A stretch of DNA of 64,000 bases from Glandiceps talaboti (Eukaryota; Hemichordata; Enteropneusta; Spengelidae), in assembly GCF_964340395.1 (NCBI RefSeq), contig NC_135557.1, positions 14,444,867 through 14,508,866 on the forward strand. The letters are read 5' to 3'. Shown piece after piece: positions 55,234-64,000 of the stretch. A program made the translations under genes and the position numbers. The notes below the pieces were generated by a model that was not told where the DNA came from, made no database searches, and saw nothing but the letters and a program-made list of their open reading frames with translations. The first letter of the stretch is position 1. The number at the start of each line of letters is the position of its first letter.

Positions 55234-55484
55234 GTATAGGGAAAGTCCTTATTCTATCCCCCCCCCCCCCCCCAGGATAAATGGAGCATGTCAGTAGTAA
55301 TCCATCACAAATTGACAGGCAGTTGCAATTGGTTAGTTCCTTTAGACAATTGCTTATTAACAGAACTCCACCTCTCCAGTCTGAAACTAAAATCATGTGG
55401 GCACACGATAACATCATCACGTTTATATGAACACAGTCGGGGGTAGCACAAATTTCTGTGCTAGAATAAGGACTTTTCCTATAC
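55234..55484. mobile_element. MITE adjoining the 60-bp satellite
   Basis: GTATAGGGAAAGTCCTTATT at the left is inverted at the right as AATAAGGACTTTTCCTATAC. The inner part (AAACTAAAATCATGTGGGCA, ACGTTTATATGAACACAGTC) is shared with the GTCTAGTTCC family, so this is a subfamily with different ends. It starts within a few bases of the last satellite unit. Confidence 0.7.
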
Positions 55485-55724
55485 GTGAGTGGAGATGATG
55501 GTACAATGTAGTAATCATAAATTGTCATATAGGAGCTACAAGTGGACTAGGATTTTCCTATGTCAGGTTAAAACCAGAGTCAACTTTAAAGCAGTGTGAA
55601 ACCCCTAAACGTCAGGTAAATTTCTGCGAGTTACCAAATCTGGATTCATTCAGATTTTATTAATTCATTGATCAATTAATTGATTAACTGATTGACTGAC
55701 TGACTGACTGATTGATTGCTGGAT

Positions 55725-55902
<178 letters not shown>

Positions 55903-56431
55903 CTGATTAACTTGCTAATTTGCAACTGAATGATAAAAAATCTATATTGATTTAATCTGAACTATCAATATTTAATCAGAATGTGTTATATAATAACATC
56001 AACACTTTCATCTAAAACATGTATTTTAGTAGAACACAGTGTTGGTTAGCATGATTGCTCTGCACCATAATATATAATTAAACTGACCTCCATGCATGGA
56101 TAATTGATACTATTTGGGGTTAATAAAGGAGAAAGTGATTTCCGGTACAATTATAGTACAGATTGAAGCAGACGCACATATATACTTTCTTTGTATAACT
56201 TGGGCCACTGACCTATGGAGTGACACTCTAAGTTGTATATCCTTAACTGCTTCATTTATCAAGCTTACATGGCAATCAACACCAATGTGGATATCTATCA
56301 TACAGATCTTGTTTTAAATAAACATTCTAGGACACCATCAGTTAAAGAAGCTTAGAAGTTTAATTGTTAATATGTAATCAGATATATACCACAACTTACA
56401 TGTTATTTTATTCATTAAATCCCTAATTGCT

Positions 56432-56443
56432 TACAAGATCTCC

Positions 56444-56492
<49 letters not shown>

Positions 56493-56510
56493 ATCTCTCT
56501 GTCTACCTGC

Positions 56511-56544
<34 letters not shown>

Positions 56545-56593
56545 ATCTCTCTGTCTGTCTGTCTGTCTGCCTGCCTGTCTGTCTGTCTGTCTC

Positions 56594-56624
<31 letters not shown>

Positions 56625-56639
56625 GTCTGTCTGTCTGCC

Positions 56640-56680
<41 letters not shown>

Positions 56681-56760
56681 GACTCTCTCTCTCTACCTGT
56701 GTGTGTCTCTCTGTCTCTCTCTCTAACTCTCACTATCACTCACTCTAACTGTAATTTTCT
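56432..56760. repeat. (CTGT)n/(CT)n microsatellite
   Basis: CTGT repeats interspersed with CTCT and occasional CTGC or CTAC units over about 320 bp, followed by a poly-C tract near 56,779-56,800. Confidence 0.95.
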
Positions 56761-56819
56761 CTCTCTTGGTCTCTCCCCACCCCCCCCCCCACCCCCACCC
56801 TCCCAACAAAACTGTTATT

Positions 56820-57423
56820 TTTTAATACTATATTAATAGAGACCATTGTCATATGACACACAAAAATTACAAGTTTTTTATGACTACAATTCACAGCAAA
56901 AAATGGTGTCACAAAAAATATTTGTTAACATCGGACATACTACGCAGTGAACCAGATCTGGGTACAAACAAATGTATACTGTTGAATATATTCAAATGAT
57001 ATCTGCCATGAGCCTCACATTGAATTTCAATCTATTCACGCATAGATTCTACATTAGCTAGAAGGCATGCAAGCAGCTGATTTATAAATGTCAGTAAAAA
57101 CAGCGTAATAGCGTAAACTTACAAAATACTAAATGTCATACAACTACCATTCTCAGGATTTTGTTCGATTTGTTATCATACGATAATTTGAAAAACAAAT
57201 TCCTTCAAACTCTACAAATGTAAGTCTAACCACTCTGGGTATTGTGACAACTTCTTGTAGTCTTCACCACAACCCTTCATTTTTGTCTAGTTAATGTATC
57301 TATAGACATTTGAACGGAATCTCTATGTACTACTACAGTTTTTGAGTTATGTAGTGAAAATTGATGTTTAATTACAATATGGCCGCCGTTTGGTCAAACT
57401 TGCATATCTCCCAAAACAAATAT
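56820..57423 (-). other. SIK3: Probable SIK3 intron 1, nothing recognised
   Basis: No exon or repeat family recognised. Confidence 0.35.
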
Positions 57424-57545
57424 TTTTCTTCATTCAGCCAGAAAATACTAGTGACCTAAGGGTTGTCACCACTCGTCTATCGACTCGTAGTGACAAAGGC
57501 CCCTTAGATCACTCGTATTTTCCTTGGCTGAACAAAGACAAATAT
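57424..57545. mobile_element. Foldback MITE, second copy
   Basis: GAAAATACTAGTGACCTAAG at the left and CTTAGATCACTCGTATTTTC at the right; same family as 22,628-22,745. Confidence 0.65.
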
Positions 57546-59010
57546 CGGAGAATAAAATCTACTTACTCTTGTCTCATTCGGTGGCCATTTTGAATTCTAA
57601 AAAAGTTTAACTTCACAATTGTTTTGACCTCTACATCAAAAATTTGTACAACAACTGCTGAATTTTTTTTCTCGGTTTTAACGGAGATTGACTTCTAGTT
57701 TTCTTGAAAAAAGTACCAACAGAAGTCAAAGACTTATTTCCTGGCTGCATGCTATGATAATCAGTTTAATGACATTTCCTTGTCTGGTCTCACCTTTCTC
57801 GTTTCAGTTACATTACTAATTATGACAGATTAAGTAATTATATCTGGCGTATAAAATCCATTCCCAACACCTACTAGAAAAACAAAATCTTAGAAACTAC
57901 CACGCAAATCAATCACTCACTCAATCATACAGGGTTATAAATCAAAATTTTGCCTTTCAAATGAAATCTTTCAATATCTTGGGAATATTTGTAGTTTTAA
58001 AAATTTTATTGATAGTTTTTAATTACAATGCAATTATCTCCCTAACTAGCGTCAAAATGTACGTGACAATATCGGTTTTCAAAAAGTCTAAAATTCTGTA
58101 GACTGACAATACTATACGGCCTAAAAAATTGTGTTGTTCCGATTACACTCAATTTTAGAATAGCTGGGTTAGGTAGATTTTTTAATTTTTACTTTTCCAT
58201 ACTAACATTCCAATACAAACTTTTATTAGATTTCCCTTCTCTGTAATTATACCGCAGTTCCCCCCTCCCTCCCCCACCACCACCCCATATATAGACACAC
58301 ATTGTCGTGACATAGATGTGCATTGTCGTGATGTGGAACGATCAGAGAATATATTCCATATTTTTTGTTTGAACCTGGCTTATGCATGGTATAATTCTAA
58401 AATATACCATGACCTATCATTGAAAGTTTAAAGATATTTTGTGAGCGGAAATAATGCTGTGAAAATAATGATTAAAATATTATTTTGCTGAATTTCACAA
58501 CGTTTTACGTTATTTGTTAGCCAAATATTATCGCTTTTAGTTATACATGTGTAATTCATAAATTTGAAGACAAAAATTGACTGAAAAATGCTATCAGAAA
58601 TAGCGAATTATTAAAAAGCTGGTATTTTTCTATTTTCACTTACTGAAAATTCCTACAGAGATTAACCTTTGACCTTTACCTATCTGGCATTTAAATAACC
58701 CACAAGAAGGCGCGAGTCATGAACAGCTTCTTAATGACGCCAGCAAACAATTTACATTACACTTATATGGTAGAGGGTATTGATGTAAGCAGCAAGATGA
58801 CATTTAAATCACAATTTTTTACAAGATTTGTTCTGTAATTATATGTAAATCCTGTCTAGAGCAAAATGTTAATAATAAATCGATTCTGAAATCAGTTCAG
58901 GATTATCATTATCGTGACGTGAGAATTTACAACTAAATTTTTTTTTTTCATTTTTCAGCTTTTGATCACTATTTCATGATACCGTGTTTGCAAATTATAA
59001 TCTTACAACA
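57546..59010 (-). other. SIK3: Probable SIK3 intron 1, nothing recognised
   Basis: No exon recognised. A C-rich run lies near 58,260-58,285. Confidence 0.35.
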
Positions 59011-59014
59011 GTTT

Positions 59015-59425
59015 TCATCACCACCACCATCCTCATCATCATCATCACCACCATCACAAACATCACCACCACCATCCTCATCATCATCACCATCACCCCT
59101 ATCATCACCATCTTCGAATCATCATCACCACCACCATCACCTCCTCGTCCTCGCCATCGATATTGTTGTTGTCATCATCGTCATCATCATCATCCCTGTC
59201 ATCATCGTCATCATCATTGTCATCATCATCATCATCATCATCACCACCATCACATCATCGTCATCATCACACCACCACCACCACCACCACCCCCCACCCA
59301 CCCACCCACCACCATCACATCATCATCATCATCGTCATCATCATCATCATCACCATCACATCATCATCATCATCATCATCATCACACCACCACCACCACC
59401 ACCACCACCACCACCACTACCATCA

Positions 59426-59465
<40 letters not shown>

Positions 59466-59466
59466 T
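59015..59466. repeat. (CAT)n/(CAC)n trinucleotide tract, 450 bp
   Basis: Long CAT, CAC and CGT-containing triplet repeat, open in several frames because it contains few stop triplets. Not coding: it changes frame-dependent composition freely and has no splice context. Confidence 0.95.
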
Positions 59467-60401
59467 ACTGCATTTGTAATGATGATAACAATACTTAAAT
59501 TCCACAACATTTCTGACTGACAAAGCTAAACATTCAGCAACTGTACAATGTATCCTTCCAGTTCCAAAATCTCAATGAAAATATGAAGTTTGGCACAACG
59601 GCTAGACTATAGAAAAAAAGATCTCAACAGTACACCTAACATACATGTACACCTTTATTTCTACGTTACAATGATATATAGATGCTAGTTTTACATTTCA
59701 ATACTAAACTTAACCAGATCACTCAATAATTACATTAGTGCAATGATGCCATGACCAAGCTTTTAATTTTCTCTGAAAGTCTATTTAACAATACAGATCC
59801 TCTCTGAAGGAGAAGATGACACAGATGTGCTCTGTACTCCTTTTCATTATCTCTCACTTTACTTCCCAAACTTACGTTAGAAGGAAGCATACATGTTCAC
59901 ACGGCTAAATACCAGGAAATGGTTGCTAAGGTAACCAAAATATGTGGGTTTCCTAGACAGAGCATTGAACAAATTCAGTTGGTGATTTTCCTCTCTCAAG
60001 TGGTTCTGTGGATATTCCTGGACTTTACAATGTACTTAGCCTTTCGTTATTTGGCTCCCAGTAGGCTGGTACATTACTCCTGATTGGATTCATTTGAACT
60101 CCCACATACAAATTAGAAACTGTAACTATTAAACTGTTACCCACACATTATGTAAGATATCTGCCAACTTTTGCATTCTTAAACTGATGGGAAAGGATAC
60201 CTTGCGAATTCACTTTTGTTCAATATAAATTTGGATGTCAAATGAGATAAACTGCATTGGTTTTGTTCACTTTTGGCATCAGTACACAGTTGGTATTGAT
60301 CCAAACTTATGGGGAAGTGACATACAGGCCTTGCAAGGAATTTTCTGTCGACAGTTTCTATTGTTACTATACATGTAGTTGTCTATGTACATGTATCTAT
60401 A
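59467..60401. other. Non-coding, nothing recognised
   Basis: No exon, RNA or repeat family recognised. Confidence 0.35.
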
Positions 60402-60836
60402 TAGTCTAGTTCCTGACAGGGACCGTGTTAAGTACAGTACTACAATGTACTGTACTTCATCACTATTCCAGTCTAGTCAAGGTCCTGATGATCGCACAGA
60501 TTTCTGTGCTCCCTCCTACAGCATTCATATAAACATGATTACCTGTATGCTGTTGCGTCCCCACGTGATTTAGTTTAAATGGACTGGCGGTGGAGCCCTG
60601 GTTGGACATTGAACATTGTCAAAACAGCTGTATCAAATGAATATTAATGAGCAGTGATGACAGCCCGTTGATAAATTTGTATTACTGACATACATGTACA
60701 CCGTTCGCGCTTCACTCACCATGGGGTTGAACCATAATTAACGCCTTTTGTCGGTTTTTGACTAGACTGGGATAGTGATGAAGTACATTGTAGTACAAAA
60801 ACGTACATAATATGGTCCCTGTCAGGAACTAGACTA
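60402..60836. mobile_element. TA-flanked MITE, GTCTAGTTCC ends, 435 bp
   Basis: Left TA-GTCTAGTTCCTGACAGGGA and right TCCCTGTCAGGAACTAGAC-TA; the inverted similarity continues for about 90 bp (CTTCATCACTATTCCAGTCT against AGACTGGGATAGTGATGAAG). TA target duplication and long ends suggest a Tc1/mariner-type non-autonomous element. Relatives: 19,519-19,614, 21,355-21,656, 63,887-64,000. Confidence 0.85.
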
Positions 60837-61379
60837 CTATGCATAACATTAGAAGTATTGCCCCATGCGTTTAACAAAGTTCGCTATCAAGACCTGTACA
60901 TCACTTCCACCTACACGTAAGTTTTGATCGATGCCAGCTCTGTACTGAAAAAAAGTGAATGAAACCACCCAATGCATTTTATCTTGTTTAGCATCTAAGA
61001 TCTTATTACGCATAGTATATTCACAAGATATGCTTTCCCTTTTATTTCAATGAAATTATCACAGCATGCCAACAGAGAAACAGTACAGCGTAACATAGCA
61101 GCCTGCAGCTGTACAAAAAACACAAGACATGGCATTATCTTTATTGTGTTAATCCAATTCTAAGCTACAATGTATTGTTATACTGTATAACTGAAGCCCC
61201 CAAGTACGATTTACATTTAGCATTATGTGTGCAGCTAAATGTATCACAAATATACTTGGGAGCTGCATGTACACATAGATGTATGTGGTGAACTTTTATG
61301 GACACATTTTTTTGTACTCTAAAACATAATCTATCATATTATCCTCCATGAGAGCCTGAAATGTAGTAATGAATGGTAC

Positions 61380-61790
61380 ATGTAGCAACGATGTAGACAT
61401 ACAATGTAGCCTAATATGTAGCAATAACATACAATGTAGCAATAAGTATTCGAGCAATTTACCTACTTAGTCCAAATGTAATGATAACATACAATGTAGC
61501 AACAAATATTAGTGACAATTTAGCTACAGCCTCACACATACAATGTAGCAATATACATTAGCAATGACCTGCTACAATGTATTTAAATCTAGCAAATCAT
61601 AACATATATGTAGCACTAGCCTGAATTGAAACAATAACACAAAGTAATGTACTAATAACTAGTTGCAACAATGTAGCTATGGCTAAAATGTAACAATTAT
61701 AAAGTAGCAATTTAACTATAGCCAGTTGCAACAATGTGTCCATGGCCTAAAATGTAGCAATAATTAAGTAACAATAACTAGTGGCAACCA
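61380..61790. repeat. Degenerate ACAATGTAGCAATA repeat region
   Basis: ACATACAATGTAGCAA recurs at irregular spacing, with CAACAATGTAGCTATGGC variants in the second half. An old, diverged tandem array. Confidence 0.6.
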
Positions 61791-61796
61791 CAAAAC

Positions 61797-61998
61797 AATT
61801 CTTTGGTACCCGACATAGAATATTACTGTCTAGGCACGTCATGAAAATAATGAACATTCGAAACTTGGTCGACAATGCAACTTCCTCCTCATACACTTCA
61901 CATGCATTACTATGGGCACATGTAAGAATAAGTCGACCTTCTTGTTCTATTTTGACCCTCTGGCATGACGTGAAAAGCTACTGCAGGTACCGAGAATT
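61797..61998. mobile_element. MITE, AATTCTCGGTACCTG family
   Basis: Matches 24,545-24,757 along its length: GAATATTACTGTCTAGGCAC, CTTCTTGTTCTATTTTGACC and GCAGGTACCGAGAATT. Confidence 0.75.
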
Positions 61999-62314
61999 GC
62001 CTAAAGCTTACATTTGTAGTATATTATAATGCAAGCATTTGCAAAAAATTATAAATGTACATAAGGTAAATAATTTAATAAGGCAACCATAAATTCTGCA
62101 AATATTAATGTTTATTATAAATCAAAGCAACATTACAATTACAATTTTAGGTGAAATTATTTTTCATAATTGGAAATTCCATGATGATCTATTTAAAGGG
62201 ACGTACATGTAGCCGTAAATAATGGAAATTTGTCCCTGTTTTTCCAGGTTTATACAAATCAACCAAGGATCATCCTATTACCTAAAGTACATCATATTTA
62301 CATGTAGTAATTTT

Positions 62315-62610
62315 GTCAACTCAATGCACCATGGGGGGGGGGGGGGGGGGGGGGGGCTAACAGGGAGGGGAGAGGGGTTCTAAAGTACATGTAATGATGT
62401 ATGTAGTATGCATATCATTATATGCATATTAGTCCTCTTGTCTACTCAATGCACTGGGGGGGGGGGCTAAAAAGGAGGGGGAGGGGTTCTAAAGTACATG
62501 ACTGTGTAGTTTGCATATTATCATATGCATGTTCGTGCTCTTGTCTAGTAAATGCGCCATGGGGAGGGCCTATCAAGGGGGAAAGGATTCTAAAGTGCAT
62601 GTACAGTCCA
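62315..62610. repeat. Three diverged 110-130-bp units with poly-G
   Basis: Each unit has CAATGCACCATGGGG-type start, GGAGGGGTTCTAAAGTACAT and TTGCATATTATCATATGCAT. The first unit carries a 22-base G run at 62,334-62,356. Confidence 0.75.
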
Positions 62611-62700
62611 CCTGTCCATGTGAGGGGGTGTTCAGATGTTTTAGTTTGTGATAAAACTCAATTTGCACAATCTAATTACCATGTATTTGTAACTTTATTC

Positions 62701-62790
62701 AATTCTTGGTACTTACAATCAGCATTTTACAGCATGCTAGAGGGTCAAAATAGAACAAGAAGGTTGACTTATTCTCAGTACCTGTAATAG
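62701..62790. mobile_element. Half copy of the AATTCTCGGTACCTG MITE
   Basis: Corresponds to the right half of the 24,545 element in inverted orientation (CATGCTAGAGGGTCAAAATA then GAACAAGAAGG). Confidence 0.6.
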
Positions 62791-63886
62791 TAAAACATGT
62801 GTACATGTAGTGTGTGGAATGCAAGTCGTGGTGTTCAAGAAATTCTAAGTTCATTACTTTTACAAAGGTGATAAAATTCTGGTTCAAATACAGAGAATTA
62901 ATTTTCTTTTCTCTGTATAAAATTAAATTCAAGATGTACATTTATTTACGTTGACATTCTTCTCATAATTCATGTTTGTTAAAGTACACACTTTTTTCTC
63001 GGTTTGTAGATTTTTAAATTTGAAATCTGTGTTCCCAAGACAAAATATTACACATGCAATTACGTTAGCTCCCTAACAAAATTATGAATGGAAAAAGTGT
63101 GTGTATTATGCCATATTAATATAATATGGTTATATGGGTTCTATAAAAGCAACAAAAAATAAATTAATTGAGCTGAAAAAAACCCAATTATTTCTGATAT
63201 TCAAGGCAAAATTACGGTCACTAAAAAAAATTACTTGAAACGCATTTCATCAAACATACAATGAGCAAAAACAACAAATTGTTTCTGATGTTCAGAGCGA
63301 TATTACAATCACACAAAAAAACACCCTGATTTAATATTTGTACTTGGAGAAAGCTATTATGTTTAACTTTGGCAGACAAGGTGAGAAGTCCCTGGATGTG
63401 GTAATATAAAAACACACAGAACCTTCATCTTACAAAGTCTATATGCTACCATTAAGATCAATGGATGCCATTGACGTAAGTATCCTTAGCAACAGAGGCA
63501 GGTCATTACAAAGGTGAAAGGTCATGGGGACTTCCTAAGAACTTACACATAGGCATGCTAATGAGGTGATAACAGCTGCAATGTTGAGATGGTTCACGTT
63601 TGGTTATATTATTTCCAATAATCACTTCTCGTTTTTTGGGTTTTTTTTGTAAATTCTGACAAATCAGAGACATATATGAATGAGAATGTCATTAATATTT
63701 CATTAAACCAATACAGTAATTATTTGTGTAAAAATTATAGAGAGGCCTCAATTTCAAAATTGATTTCTTCCTAGCAATGATACCGTAGTACATAGAGATG
63801 TATACAGGAATCTGTTGTTGGGTTTTACATGGGTACTGTTTTAGGTTCATTGGTTGTCCATAATATAATACAATGTTGTGCTCTAC
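62791..63886. other. Non-coding, nothing recognised
   Basis: No exon or repeat family recognised. I looked for the SIK3 glycine-loop exon here and did not find it. Confidence 0.35.
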
Positions 63887-64000
63887 TAGTCTAGTTTCAT
63901 GACGGACAGTATACACACTTTTACCGTCTAGTCAAGGTCCCCAACAATTGCACATAATTCTGTGCTCCCTCCCACAGGGTTCATATAAACATGATGACAT
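63887..64000. mobile_element. GTCTAGTTCC MITE, cut by the window end
   Basis: Begins TA-GTCTAGTTTCATGACGG and continues TCTGTGCTCCCTCCCACAGG and TTCATATAAACATGATGACA, as in the left half of the 60,402 element. Confidence 0.75.

Noticed and set aside
58976-59520. Histidine/serine/isoleucine-rich open frames
   Set aside because: Translations of a (CAT)n/(CAC)n triplet tract without start context or splice signals.
62422-62787. 121-codon open frame on the + strand
   Set aside because: It overlaps a three-unit repeat with a poly-G run and part of a MITE; no coding signature.

Overview
The window is nuclear DNA from an animal, most likely a marine invertebrate deuterostome or a close bilaterian relative. 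It is AT-rich and intron-rich, with GT-AG introns, tRNA-derived SINEs, several families of small inverted-repeat transposons (MITEs) and very many micro- and minisatellites. I cannot fix the species. Splice-junction minisatellites recall amphioxus, but hemichordates and echinoderms are not excluded.

Two convergent protein-coding genes are readable. On the + strand, 8,950-23,910 encodes a JHY (juvenile hydrocephalus / C11orf63) homologue of 1,393 residues: one giant 3.6-kb exon and four small 3' exons. On the - strand, 50,896 down to 35,079, twelve exons encode residues from the catalytic VAIK lysine to the stop codon of a salt-inducible kinase of the SIK3 type (1,275 codons plus stop, every phase compatible). 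The SIK3 first exon (glycine loop) is not seen and probably lies beyond position 64,000 or inside the repeat-filled 50.9-64 kb stretch. The genes meet tail to tail across about 11 kb of non-coding DNA.

Layout: 1-8,900 is non-coding sequence with minisatellites and hairpins, ending in a 1.6-kb 57-bp array directly before the first JHY coding exon. 8.9-23.9 kb is JHY. 23.9-35.1 kb holds both 3' UTRs, tetranucleotide tracts and CTCF-like motifs. 35.1-50.9 kb is SIK3. 50.9-64 kb is probably SIK3 intron 1, with large satellites and MITEs.

The most unusual observation is in SIK3. At five or more exon-intron boundaries the adjoining intron is a tandem array whose unit copies the exon edge together with its splice site. 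This gives ladders of decoy donors or acceptors at regular spacing (49, 20, about 32 and 67 bp), and one whole intron appears to be built from two arrays, one from each of its own splice sites. Other points of interest are a KA1-like C-terminus on SIK3, a duplicated 14-3-3/PKA regulatory module, a probable exon duplication in JHY, and several MITE families with intact terminal inverted repeats.
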